Shown here: in pieces, positions 10,756 to 20,864 of the stretch
How the letters are laid out: each line of letters begins with the position of its first letter
Numbering within the stretch: the stretch's first letter is position 1
Notes under the pieces: generated by a model
What the model was told of the DNA's origin: nothing
Databases searched by the model: none
Seen by the model: only the letters and a program-made list of their open reading frames with translations
Program-made: the position numbers and the translations under genes
From: Amaurobius ferox
Lineage: Eukaryota > Arthropoda > Arachnida > Araneae > Amaurobiidae
DNA: 64,000 nt
Assembly (NCBI GenBank): GCA_951213105.1
Contig: OX578152.1
Coordinates: 73,297,180-73,361,179, forward strand
Reading direction: 5' to 3'

Positions 10756-11405
10756 TTTACAGTTAAATTGCGTATCAATTATCCGCCAATTAACATGCAC
10801 ACGCCATTGCACGAGCAGGCTGATAACAGGCTGTACCTGTTGGAATCAAAATGACTTTTGCGTAAGCCTGTGTATATAGGAGCCTTATCAAAGACTATTA
10901 GTTTGTTCTCCGCTAAAACACGAGTTCTTGGCTAATATATTGAAAATATTGAATTCAAACCTTTTCTAGCAGGCAACAACTTTCTCTGCATTGCAATATG
11001 AGATGGTGAAAAATTAACGAAGTGAAAGGCGCCATGGATAATAGCATATTCTCACAAAGACCACGAAAAAAAAACAACAAATGGAACAATGTAAAGGAAA
11101 CATTATTAAAACTCTTAAAAGCAATCCTTCATTGTGGTTTCCATTATTATTCGACCGTGACCAAGTAGGTGTCGGTCCATCCTGCCCGCCTGATGATGCA
11201 TCTCAAAATGATTGTAGTTCCCGTGATTGAAACTGTTAATAATGTGGTGGTGTTTTGGAATTGTTCTGCGCTGAACTGGTGTTTAATTGAATTTTGCGCG
11301 TTTCGAAACGGAATTTTGACCGAATGACCGTGGTTAAGATTGAAGTTAAAAAGTGGAGGTATATCTGACGCGGTCCATATAGGACTTTTACTACATAGTC
11401 GATTA
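10756..11405. other. Spacer between two hairpin-ended elements
   Basis: About 650 bp without recognisable genes or repeats. It separates two same-orientation copies, H2 and H3. Confidence 0.45.
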
Positions 11406-11531
11406 TTACTTTCCATATATGCATAATGTATAAGGAAAATATTGTGACGGGGTCGAAAATTCGAATTCGAATTTTCGACGGAAGAGCACGTTTCAAGCAT
11501 CCCTGATCACGAATCGAACATGTTTGAGGTG

Positions 11532-11566
<35 letters not shown>

Positions 11567-12315
11567 TGTGTGTGGAGACGATATCTCACGACCCAATAGA
11601 GCTATTCGAATGAAATTTGGCACAAAAATCACAATCCATGAATACCGGAAGCCTATTGCTTTTAAACACAATCGAATGCTCAGATCCTCCCTAAATTTTC
11701 GAATGAAATTTTTAAAAAATCATCAAAAAATCTAAACCTTTAATAAAGTTACGGAAGTAGACATTTCTTATGTAATTTGTCCTTAGAAAACAGCTGACAC
11801 AAACACTGTAGAACGCTAGCATTAACCATTCTCGAGATATTGCGCATTTTTCAAATAAATTTGTCAAAAAAATCAAATCAAATAAAAAAAATATTAATTG
11901 TTAAGAAACATGTTCTCTTTTCATATGTAATATCATGCGATACATTTGGTGACATCATTCTCGTGGATCTAACTCGTTCCATTCATGAGAAAGGATACTT
12001 TGAGTAATACTTTTGTATTTGAACGCTAATAGTTATTTATCTGCTGTAAGAATAACTTATTTCTCCATCCATTACGCTTGGCGAGATTTTGGAGACGAAT
12101 TTGGCGAAATATCGCGAACTTTGCGACTTTTTTAAACGTTGTCAAATTAAAGAAAATCTCGCCAAATGGATAAAAATGACAACTAATTGAAAAAAATTCA
12201 ATATCTTGGAAGGAAAATAAGTATCTTCTATAAGAATAACATTTTTTAACTGTAAAAGTAGTAAACTCATTGCATTATATACGGAAAGTCATAGTGCTGC
12301 CCACATCAGATTTTT
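11406..12315 (-). mobile_element. Hairpin-ended microsatellite element H3, near full length
   Basis: Same orientation and landmarks as H2. The left hairpin spans 11406-11441, the GT core is longer (about 11532-11574), and the right end is TACGGAAAGTCATAGTGCTG plus CCCACATCAG near 12285-12310. Small substitutions and indels throughout show that it is an independent copy, not a recent tandem duplication. Confidence 0.75.
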
Positions 12316-12441
12316 TTTATTGCAAGCATATTAATGCGCTAAAACCAGAGTGAATCATGTTAATACTATTTTTTCCCTTTTCATGCATAAACAAATTTTA
12401 ATTTATCGGTTTTATATATTAAGAAATATAGTTCCCGTTGG

Positions 12442-12499
12442 GAAATAATGCTATGACTATCTTATATTTCAAAATATAAGATAGTCATAGCATTATTTC
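12442..12499. repeat. Perfect 28-bp inverted repeat with 2-nt spacer
   Basis: Positions 12442-12469 are the exact reverse complement of 12472-12499 (arms begin GAAATAATGCTATGACTATC), separated by CA. The sequence would extrude as a 58-nt hairpin with no mismatch. Flanks are ordinary AT-rich DNA and show no continuation of the symmetry. Confidence 0.95.
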
Positions 12500-12599
12500 A
12501 TACCATTATCTGTTCTAATCATATGAATTACAAACTTCTATAGTGCTATTGCTTTTTAGTGTAACAGGCAACGTTTCTTTCATGCATACACCCAGGGGG

Positions 12600-12715
12600 A
12601 ATATAAGTTATATAATATGTAATATAATAATATATAATATATAAGTTATATAATATGTAATATAATAATATATAATATATAAGTTATATAATATATAAGA
12701 ATATAATATATAAAC
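12600..12715 (+). repeat. AT minisatellite
   Basis: Two to three units of about 45 bp made of ATATAAGTTATATAATATGT and AATATAATAATATATAATAT phrases. Confidence 0.85.
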
Positions 12716-13679
12716 CTTCTTAAATTAATGTCCACTTCTCACTGACACACACACGCACACACAGAGACAAACATTTTGGAATGTGTTCATATCGTAAAGG
12801 TGGTTTTTAGTGAAAATTTCAAAATTCATCCATTTCGCCCAAACATTATTTTCCCGATTACAATAATATGAGAAGATAATAATTGTTCCCTTGGGTGGCT
12901 GACATGTAAGAAAATAAAACTAACTACAAAAGAACACATTATATTTGTACTTTATGGTTGCTAATAATCAAAGCCGTTATCCTGTTGTTCAATAATGTAA
13001 TTTAGAAAATTAACTTGTACAAACAAAAAAAAAATTCACTTTTCTTTCCAAATAATTGCAACCCCATCCCGTTATTCTTCTACTTCCTCAGCATAATTCT
13101 TCAAAAACAGACTGCAGAAATCTCCAACAAAGAATTCCTGCCCTTCCGTGTGGATATACCAATTCCACCACTATAATATAACCGTTAACAACTATTTCAT
13201 TGTTTTGCTGGCTATTAAGAAAAGAAACCAGACAATAGATGTTTCTTATTGTTGGCCAAAGCATTCATTGGGCTATTCATTTTTGGTTCTCATCATCCTT
13301 GGAATGTGATTCGTTGAGTAATAGTGGTGTGTTGGTCATTTCTACGCCGACCATGACCTTAAGCGATCTTCTCCAGGTAAAGATTTCCTAATATAAATAC
13401 GTTCTAAAAGTTCGTGCAAAAACATGCTGTATTCTTATAGAGGTATGTAGATTTTATGTTCGTACTGACCTTGTAGAAAAAAAAAATTTCGATTTTTTTT
13501 TTCTCCTTCGTATGTATGCATGACTCTTGATTATAGAGGATAGAATAAACAGTAATAAATACGATTATCCCTCTTAATTGCATGCACTTGGCTCCACTTT
13601 ATTGTATGGGGTTAAAAGGGATATGAGATTCAGCGGGTACACAGAAATATTATTAATACCCCTCTCTAAATTATATACT
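12716..13679. other. Intergenic DNA, nothing recognised
   Basis: No feature could be supported. A short CA-rich phrase near 12745-12770 is the only simple-sequence element. Confidence 0.45.
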
Positions 13680-13689
13680 ATAATGAATA

Positions 13690-13941
13690 AGCCAATCCGG
13701 TGGTCGATCGGTCAAGGGCATGCGTTTCCGTCTGATCGCTGGATTGCCGGGTTGCAGGTTCGAATCCCGCCAGGGGGCATGGATGTTGTTTGTCGAGGCC
13801 AAGTCAGACTTCCATCCTTCAGGGAGCCTCTATAAAAGTGAAGCTGCAAATGCTCTCCCCTTCGCTATGGGACCTGAGAGGTCTTATGGACGTGGCGCGT
13901 AGGCGCCCCTTCACCACGGGAGAATTAATAACGAACGAACG
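13690..13941 (+). mobile_element. tRNA-related SINE, family S2, with 10-bp target-site duplication
   Basis: The head has an A-box-like TGGTCGATCGGTCAAGGGC (about 13701) and a canonical B box in GCAGGTTCGAATCCCGCC (about 13754-13773), as in a pol III tRNA promoter. The body, with CTCCCCTTCGCTATGGGACC and a GGCGCGTAGGCGCC palindrome, ends in an (ACGA)n-like tail. ATAATGAATA occurs directly before (13680-13689) and after (13942-13951), a target-site duplication. The open frames across it are incidental. Confidence 0.85.
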
Positions 13942-14033
13942 ATAATGAATATAAAGCAATTTTAATAATTTACATAATAAATAGTAATAATTTATTGCTA
14001 TATACATGATATATTCCTTCTATTTATTATATA

Positions 14034-15247
14034 CACTGCCTTTTCAAAAAAACGTAGTGGTGTGAGTTGAAACATGCAAATATTGAGGTGGGAAGTAGTG
14101 GTGACGTATTTCTAAAATTTACATAATTCTTTTTAGGCAATGCAACCTTTAAATGTAACGAGATCCGCGTGCAGCTGATCCGTTCACAGCGATCATGGCT
14201 GAATACGTTATACACTGTCGCGGTAAATATGTTACAGAATTCGAAAAGGGCTAAATTTTTGGCCTGTATGAAGGCTAGAAGACGTGCAAGAAGACTGCTG
14301 AAATCTTTAGCACAGGATTACAAATTGTCCAGCACATGATTAAATCTTGGAAAGATGGCGTTGAACCACCAACTTTAAGGAAAATGTGTGGTCCTGAATA
14401 ATCGCAACAGAAGATCATTAAAACGCTTAGTGAAATCGAATCGCGAAAAATCGACCCTAAAACTCAGCCACGTTCAATAGTGGAAGCAAGATCATTTCCA
14501 CTCGCACGATAAGACGAGAACTCCAAGGACTGGGATTAAACAGATGTTTTCCAAAAAGGAAACTACTGGTTACTGAGAGCAATGAAAAAAAAAGACTACA
14601 ACTCACCAAGGGAATGAACTGCTGAGCAATGGGTGGGATGGTCCGATGTGTCCAGATTTATTATCTTCCAACATGATGGACGCATCAAGATTAGAAGGAA
14701 GCCGCATGAAGCATTGGACCCTTCCTGTACTGTACCCACTGTACAGGCAACGGGAGGAAGTATTATGATCTGGGGTTGCTTCTGTTCGGCTGAGCTAAGT
14801 GATATAGCCCTATGCAACAATAAAATGAAATCAACTGAATATCTGAGCATACTGAATGACCATCTTTTTCCATCAATGGCATTTTTCTTCCCCGAGGGCA
14901 ATGGCACATTCCAAGAAGTCAACTCCACGATTCATCGCGCTAAAACTGTTGATTGGTTCGAGAAACACGAGGCCTCATTCACACATTTCAATTGGCCACC
15001 ACAAAGTCTTGACCTTAACCTCATTGAAGGTACGTCGGATATACTAGTGAAGCAGCTAAGGGGTAATTCCACTCTTCCTTCATCAACCAAGGAACTTAAC
15101 AAAATATTACTGCAAATATGGCCACAAATAAGTATTGAGATATTGCATGTACTCATAGGCATAATATCACGACGAATATTTGCTGTAATTTGTGCTAAAG
15201 GTGATCCAACAAATTATTAACATGAACGACTTTTTTGTTTTGGCTAT
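14034..15247 (+). mobile_element. Tc1-type DNA transposon, inactive
   Basis: The left end starts CACTGCCTTTTCAAAAAAAC just after a TA dinucleotide (14032-14033). The right end near 15225-15247 reads ACGACTTTTTTGTTTTGGC followed by TATA, a degenerate inverted copy of the left end. A Tc1-family transposase remnant lies between them in + orientation. The length of about 1.2 kb is shorter than the usual 1.6 kb. Confidence 0.75.
14240..15220 (+). pseudogene. Tc1 transposase pseudogene
   Basis: Transposase of the Tc1/mariner DDE superfamily, which would cut and rejoin the element's own ends. The N-terminal part (about 14240-14600) is broken by stops and shifts but keeps an EFEKG..IFGLYEG helix-turn-helix-like phrase. 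From 14633 a 195-codon frame is open: WSDVSRF retains the first catalytic Asp (canonical SDESRF), GGSIMIWGCF is conserved, FQEVNSTIH has lost the second Asp (canonical FQQDN), and WPPQSLDLNLIE retains the third acidic residue. The C-terminus ends CAKGDPTNY. The missing second catalytic residue and broken N-terminus make it inactive. Confidence 0.85.
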
Positions 15248-15748
15248 AGGCAATATATATACCTTTTGACCTAGTCATGTGAAAAACGAAAGTTGCCATG
15301 TTTGGCAATTTATCGCTTTCCTTCCGTGTCTTCCAACACTGAAACTAAAATTTACGAGATTGGAGTCTCAGCTTTTATACAATTAATCGGGGATTGCTAT
15401 GTGACAAAGCGGGTATGTTTAGCATTAACCCTATTGGGTTTAATATTGCATGTACTTATAGGCATAAAATCACGACGAATATCTGCTGTAATTTGTGCTA
15501 AAGGTGGTCCAACACATTATTAACATGAACGACTTTTTTGGTTTGGCTATAGGCAATACTATATATACCTTTTGACCTAGTCATGAGAAAAACGAAGGTT
15601 GCCATGTTTGGCAATTTATCGCTTTCTTTCCGTGTCTTCCAGCACTGAAACTAAAATTTACGAGATTGGAATCTCAGCTTTTGTGCAATTAATCGGGAAT
15701 TGCTATGTGACAAAGCGGGTATGTTTAGCACTAACCCTATTGGGTTCG
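15141..15748 (+). repeat. Tandem duplication of about 304 bp including a Tc1 right end
   Basis: TATTGCATGTACTCATAGGC at 15141 recurs at 15444 with one change, and AGCATTAACCCTATTGGGTT at 15421 recurs at 15727. Each unit holds the last 25 or so codons of the Tc1 transposase, the right inverted end and about 200 bp of flank. The second unit therefore has a transposase C-terminus without the rest of the gene. Confidence 0.9.
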
Positions 15749-16389
15749 TTTTTGTTTCACATTATTTTACGCATATAACCCAGGTATGTGAATATTCTTT
15801 ACCCGATCAAATGGGGCCAACAGTAACCAGAATTGCAAAAACTAAAAATAAACAAGAAACGCGTCCATTTAAACATTTAATGCGTTCTTGTGCAATATTT
15901 TTATAATTTTTATAGAAATTTCAAATTTTGAAATTCCTGATACAAATTTCCCATAAGTCTCATACAAATTTTATTTATAGAAATTTCATACAATCCTCAA
16001 AGTTCTTTGAAATGGCATGCAATCCAATTTTAACAAATTTAAAATAAATTTCATACAGTTTTTATCCTATCACGTTCAGCAACAAACTCCACTTGTAAGG
16101 TCTTTATCTGAACCACATATTCAAATTGTAAAGAATTTGGTTAATTTCAGAGAAGTTATAATCGCACAATGCGTGCACATCATTAAAAGGACGCATCACG
16201 GGCAATAATTTTTGTATTGCATTCATCCACAAGCTCGAGCTGTAAAATATTAATATGTACCATATATTAATATTTTGCAGGAAATTTGGTTAAGTTTGAG
16301 AGTAAAGTATATCAGTAAATATTTCGGTGTACAGCACGCCCAAATTTTGTCTGACCACTTTCAGCAAACGAATTCGACCTGTAATATAT
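15749..16389. other. Intergenic DNA, nothing recognised
   Basis: AT-rich DNA. A phrase with CACATATTCAAATTGTAAAGAA at about 16112 recurs as CACATATTCGAATTGTAAAG at about 16958, on the other side of the LTR-like sequence. Confidence 0.45.
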
Positions 16390-16926
16390 TGTTGCCAACG
16401 TGTAATAATCCCTCTCCTTCTGGGGTCTTTCGTCTCTTTCGAAGACCAGACGGAGAAAACATACGTGACGCATCATTTCCCGTAACGTCAGTCTGGGTTT
16501 CCGGAATCCCTAAGGTCTGAAAGGGTTTCCAGATTTGGCGATTTATAGACAATTTGGTGACATTTCGAAGATTCGAGAAAGACCGCGAAAAAACCAATAT
16601 TCTTTGAGATATGGAGATTTCCAGAAGTTTCTATAGCGATTCTATAAAAGGAGTCACCACTCAGTCGGAGTTTTAATTAACGTGAGACGACCTACATTGA
16701 ACTGTGATTGTTGCCAATGTTTTGAGTGTAATAGTCGTTGTTTCGTGAAATTAATTTCGTCAATGTTTAGAGAATAGTATCCGTTATTTTGTGAAATTAA
16801 TGAAGCATTTAAGTCTTGTTTTACTGTACATTGTTCCTGCTTAATCTGTGCTTGTGAATAAACGTGTTAGTTATCCAGAAGTTTGGACTAATTTTTTTAT
16901 CCCCTACATGCACACCCACGATTCCA
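16390..16926 (+). mobile_element. LTR-like sequence, probable solo LTR
   Basis: Starts TGTTGCCAACGTGTAATAAT and shares with 8793-9351 (inverse) the order GACGGAGAAAA, GGGTTTCCAGATTTGGCGAT, a TATA-like CTATAAAAGGAGTCACCA at about 16645, TTTTGTGAAATTAAT blocks, GTGAATAAACGTGTTAGTTA at about 16853 and an ACGATTCCA end. Promoter and poly(A)-type signals spaced in this way suit an LTR. A TTTCGTGAAATTAATTTCGT phrase recurs at 16742 and 16785. No internal genes or target-site duplication were found. Confidence 0.45.
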
Positions 16927-17248
16927 GAGAACACTCCGTAGCAATATCTTCTGGATCACATATTCGAATTGTAAAGAAATCTGTAAGGTTTTAAACGATT
17001 ATTATATTTCTCACTTAGTTCCCTCGCTTCAATTATGCAATCCTCATACACATTTAACGCTGAGATGTCCTCATAACTTTATGTCGATTCCGCATAATCC
17101 CCTTACAAATTTATCATTTTGAAGTCCTCAACTTTAATTACATCTCACAACATAATTTACATCTAACAACATAATTTACATCTCACAGTGTTAGTTCCGC
17201 GTGCGCTAGAAAACTACGCTGTTCCATCAATCTATTCACTAACATTGT

Positions 17249-17340
17249 GTAAATATTGTCTCTGGTATTACCCACTACGTAAATAATGTCTCTGGTATTA
17301 CCCATTGCGTAAATATTGTCTCTGGTATTACCCACTGCGT
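17249..17340 (+). repeat. Minisatellite, three 30-bp units
   Basis: Three units of GTAAATATTGTCTCTGGTAT plus TACCCACTGC follow each other with a few substitutions. Just upstream, at about 17150-17190, CATAATTTACATCTMACAA is doubled. Confidence 0.9.
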
Positions 17341-17895
17341 ATTACAGTAAAGAAACAAAAGTCATCTCCGATGCTGCTTCCATACATTCCCTCAAATCTG
17401 GACGTGTTCCAAATGGAATAACTTAAAATGGTCACTCATACGTCCATCTTCAGATGATCATAACCTCCTCCCTCCTCCATTTATGACCCACTACATCCGG
17501 GTTAATCCACGACCTCTTGCATAAGCCGCATGTAGTCATTCAAAATATGAATGCGAATATATGTAGGCAAAGAAATAAGCCTCTTATGCGAGTTATGAGC
17601 AGTGTATTCACGTATGTGGAAAAAAAGAGTTCTGTCGAAATGTTTTTCTTTTGTTGTGCGGATATTTGTTTAGTTGAGTGTTCATTTGTGTTGCTTGCTT
17701 TAAGTAATGTTTCTAAACTGAGTAATTTTGATTCTGAGTAATCCGCTTTTGTTCGATACAACTCTCCGTGATCTTTTAATTCTTCCCCGGCGGAATTTCA
17801 GTAATTGTGCTCAATTGGATGTTCTCAAATGTGGAAAAAAAATTAAAGCTATTTTAAAAATACATTAAGAAAACAAGAGTGTAAAGAACATTAGT
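17341..17895. other. Intergenic DNA, nothing recognised
   Basis: No supportable genes; two overlapping 73-74 codon frames on opposite strands near 17517-17761 show no family resemblance. Confidence 0.45.
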
Positions 17896-18151
17896 CTGCA
17901 GCGTCCACTTCGACGATAAGAGTGTGCAATTCCTTCCCAGAAGCTCAACGGCAGAGCGTCGGCTTGCCAGTGCGAAGATCCGTGGTTCAATTCCCGGTTG
18001 GGGCTGTAAGGTTCTTTAAAAATCTCAGAAGTAAATATAACAACTTAATCTAGACAATTCTATTCACCGAATATTTCAGACACATATATGTATTTCCTAA
18101 TATATTGATGAAAATAGTGAACGCCAACATCGTTCTAACAACAGTTCAAAT
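17896..18151 (+). mobile_element. tRNA-related SINE, family S3, copy 1
   Basis: A tRNA-like head contains CCAGAAGCTCAACGGCAGAG (A-box-like) and CCGTGGTTCAATTCCCGG (B box) about 70 bp downstream of TTCGACGATAAGAG. The body shares with 19256-19515 AACTTAATCTAGACAATTCT, ATTTCAGACAC and ATATTGATGAAAATAGTG, ending in TCTAACAACAGTT. An S1 SINE inserted at its 3' end at 18152. Confidence 0.75.
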
Positions 18152-18540
18152 CAGGCCAACGGCCGTACCGTGCTGAAAACACCGGTTCTCGTTAGATCAC
18201 TGAAGTCAAGCAGCATCGGGCGCGGTTAGTACTTGGTGGGTGACCACCTCGGAACACCGCGTGCTGTTGGCCATCTCGGGTGCGGTATTCCCGTGGTTTG
18301 CGCGCTAGATTTGCACGCTACCACAAATGCCGCCGTGTTCATGCGGAGTACGATCACGTTAAACATGTGGGTCCGTAAGTCCTTCCGAGAGGTTGGTGGT
18401 AGGGGAAGGAGGGTACGATCCCTGTGGATGCCTCCCCCACTGGGTTCCGGTCTAAATTGGGTGGCACTTCCCGGCCGTCCATACAGTTACCTTACACCTT
18501 TCTGGTAGGTCGTACGGTCTGTGTCTCAACAACAACAACA
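18152..18540 (+). mobile_element. SINE S1 with a 5S rRNA-derived head, full length, target-site duplication
   Basis: Order of parts: 5S rRNA-like head (18155-18272), a shortened tRNA-like segment (about 18276-18325, GGGTGCGGTATTCCCGTGGT onward) without a B box, the shared S1 body from GCCGCCGTGTTCATGCGGAG at about 18331, and an AAC-rich tail. ACAGTTCAAAT occurs immediately before (18141-18151) and after (18541-18551) the element, so head, body and tail were inserted as one unit. The target was the tail of an S3 SINE. Confidence 0.9.
18155..18272 (+). ncRNA. 5S rRNA-derived SINE head (not a functional 5S gene)
   Basis: From GCCAACGGCC to GTGCTGTTGGCC this 118-bp stretch follows arthropod 5S rRNA closely: ACACCGGTTCTCGT, AAGCAGCATCGGGCGCGGTT, AGTACTTGG, TGGGTGACC and GGAACACCGCGTGCTG all occur in the right order. 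Visible differences include TTAGATCACT in place of the usual TCCGATCACC, and loss of one base in the GGATGGG motif, which becomes GGTGGG. The internal control region (A box, intermediate element, C box region) is mostly present. It begins at the 5S transcription start but runs into SINE sequence without the usual T-run terminator. Confidence 0.92.
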
Positions 18541-18608
18541 ACAGTTCAAATGAATCAGATGCTCAAATGAATCAGCGCTGTAGTTTAGTGCAATGATGTC
18601 GAAGGTCT

Positions 18609-18894
18609 TCTTCTCCTTCGACCCAGGCCGTCCGACCTACCAAAAAGGTATAAAGTATCTGTTTGGACGGTCGGAAGTGCCACCCAATTTAAAGCGGAAC
18701 CCAGTGGGGGAAGCATCTACAGGTATTATACCCTCTTTCCCCTACCACCAACCTCTCGGAAGAACTTACGGATCCACATGTTAAGAGTGATCGTACTCCG
18801 CGTGCACACGGCGACAGTTTTGGCAGTGGCGGTAATCGAACCAATGGCCGATCGAGTGCAATTCCAGAGCGCTAACCACTGGCTGTTGCTCACC
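18609..18894 (-). mobile_element. SINE S1 with tRNA-like head, degenerate
   Basis: The minus strand reads, from 18894 downward, an A-box-like AGCCAGTGGTTAGCGCTC, a B-box-like TTGGTTCGATTACC, then the S1 body with CCCCCACTGGGTTCCGC and CGGACGGCCTGGG. Possible 14-bp target-site duplication: GATGTCGAAGGTCT at 18595-18608 and GAAGTCGGAGGTCT at 18895-18908, with two mismatches. The copy is clearly older than its neighbour at 18152. Confidence 0.85.
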
Positions 18895-18911
18895 GAAGTC
18901 GGAGGTCTGAA

Positions 18912-19155
18912 GACCCCAGACCGTGCGACTCACATAGTGGATTTAGAGTAGCTAGCTGCACGGCCGGGAAAGGATTATTCCTGCACTCTGGAGGCACCCA
19001 AGGTCTACCATCCCGCTAAACGAGCATTTATTTAGATCTAAAAAGATAACAATTGATGAAAAATATTGTGATGAAACAGACAGTTTTACATTATATTTGA
19101 ACTTGGCAAGTACGTCCATTTTTTAAAAAATAGGTCTTGGAAGTCGTTGATTGGG
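18912..19155 (-). mobile_element. Possible diverged S1-related SINE between 17-bp direct repeats
   Basis: The 17-mer GAAGTCGGAGGTCTGAA stands at 18895-18911 and again exactly at 19156-19172. Just inside, CCCAGACCGTGCGAC and TGCACGGCCGGGAA resemble the reverse complement of the S1 3' end (CCCAGACCGTCCGACC and TGGACGGTCGGGAA), but the rest has diverged. It may be a related SINE with another body. The middle of the interval is not recognisable. Confidence 0.4.
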
Positions 19156-19255
19156 GAAGTCGGAGGTCTGAAAATGACCCTAATACGACTAGCACGGATT
19201 CAGTTAAGCATGAGAAGGTGGTCAATTAAATTGTCAGCTGCAGGCCAGTCTAACA

Positions 19256-19515
19256 TCAGAGGGTGGAGAGTCCTCTTCGACGATAAGAGCTTTCAATTCC
19301 GTCCCAGTAGCTCAACAGTAGAGCGTTGGCTGCCCAGTACGAAGATCCAAGGTCTGACTCCCTGTTGGGGCAGCAAGGTTCTTTACAAATCTCAGAAGAA
19401 AATATAACAACTTAATCTAGACAATTCTATTCACCGAATATTTCAGACACCTATATGTATTTCCTAATATATTGATGAAAATAGTGGACACCAACATCGT
19501 TCTAACAACAGTTTG
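19256..19515 (+). mobile_element. tRNA-related SINE, family S3, copy 2
   Basis: Parallels copy 1: CTTCGACGATAAGAG, CCCAGTAGCTCAACAGTAGA (A-box-like), a damaged B box (AAGGTCTGACTCCCTG), CTCAGAAGAAAATATAACAA, then the shared body and the TCTAACAACAGTT end. It serves as the comparison sequence without the S1 insertion for the junction at 18151. Confidence 0.75.
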
Positions 19516-20036
19516 TAGTCATACTCAGGACGACGGGACTCAAACTCTGAATTTCGAGACCATCGTTCTCAACTTTATACATGTTTTATTCAATACTCAC
19601 ACATTTTTATTCATCTTCATAAATATTTCATACTTGCGAAACTTCGTTCAAACCTCACACAAATTTCAATACAATCCTCTCACAACTTCGTTGACTCTTC
19701 ACACAAATTTCACACAACCCTTATGTGCCCACATATCAATCGGAAGTTAAAGCAGGTTTAATGTGGAATACTTTTATGTATATTAAAAAGAGTATAATGC
19801 TATATATTAAATATTTCCCAAACATACTTCCACATAAATGAAAATTTATTTTTTAAACTATTTACAAAAAAAAAACTTTATTTCTTATTTATTTCGCAAT
19901 TACCAATAATATTTTTAAACACTGATTATAATAAATTTTGCATTTTGCGTTTTCACTAGATAATTCTAAAAATATTTTATAACAACTGATTTTAGGTTTC
20001 TAATCCCAAGCTACAAAAATACACATTCTAACAACA
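19516..20036. other. Intergenic DNA, nothing recognised
   Basis: AT-rich DNA between a SINE and a tandem array. No gene recognised. Confidence 0.45.
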
Positions 20037-20864
20037 TGGAATGTAAATAAATTCCCTCATAGAACGCGAATAAATACCATATGATTTAATAATGGCCGTA
20101 AAATGCACATAAATCCTATAGAATTTAATATGGTCGTTAAATGCGAATAAATCCCATATAGTTTAATAACAGCAGTAAAATTAAAATAGATCCCACATAA
20201 TTTTGTAATAGCTGTAGAATGCAAATAAATCCCATATTAATAAAAGCGGTAGAATGCAAAAAACATATATATAATTTCAAAACAGTCATAGAATGCAAAT
20301 AAATACCATATAATTTAATAATGGCAGTAAAATACACATAAATCCCATAAAATATTATAACGAATATAAAACGCATTTAAATTCCATTTGAATTTGTAAT
20401 TACCGTAGAATACAAATACATTCAGCATAATTTTATAATAGCCATAGAATGTCAATAAATCACATATAATTTTTTAATTGTCTCAGAATGCAACTAAATC
20501 CATTTAATTTTATAATGGACATAGAAAGGAAATAAATCCCATATAATTTAATAATAAATGTAGAAAAAAAAATGAATCCTACGTAATTTTATAATAACCA
20601 CAGAATGCCAATAAAATCACACACAATCTTTCAATTGCTGCATAATTCAAATGAATTCCATATAAATTTATAATAACTGTGGAATGCAAAAATAAATCCA
20701 GAATAACATTATACTAGCCGTAGAATGCAATTAAATCCCACATAATTTCATATCAGCCATAGAATGCAAAGAAACATAATTTTATAACAGCTGTAGAATT
20801 CAAATAAATCCTTCACAATTTTAAAATAGCCGTAGAATGTAAATAAATTTCATAGTTATATAAT
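20037..20864 (+). repeat. Diverged tandem array, about 43-bp unit, roughly 19 units
   Basis: The unit is approximately GTAGAATGCAAATAAATCCC followed by ATATAATTTTATAATAGCC. Units vary by substitution and small indels; no two neighbours are identical. The array ends where an S1 SINE has inserted. A 79-codon minus-strand frame repeating YGIY-like phrases is only the translation of the array. Confidence 0.85.

Noticed and set aside
13700..13775. A tRNA gene at the head of the S2 SINE
   Set aside because: Good B box but no complete cloverleaf, and a SINE body with tail and target-site duplication follows.
18155..18272. A functional 5S rRNA gene
   Set aside because: It has lost a base in the GGATGGG region, carries other changes, lacks a terminator and is fused to a SINE body within a target-site duplication.
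18233..18508. Protein-coding gene (91 codons with VRKSFREVGGRGRRVRSLWM)
   Set aside because: The same peptide appears wherever the S1 SINE body occurs (5913, 53421); it is a by-product of the SINE sequence.
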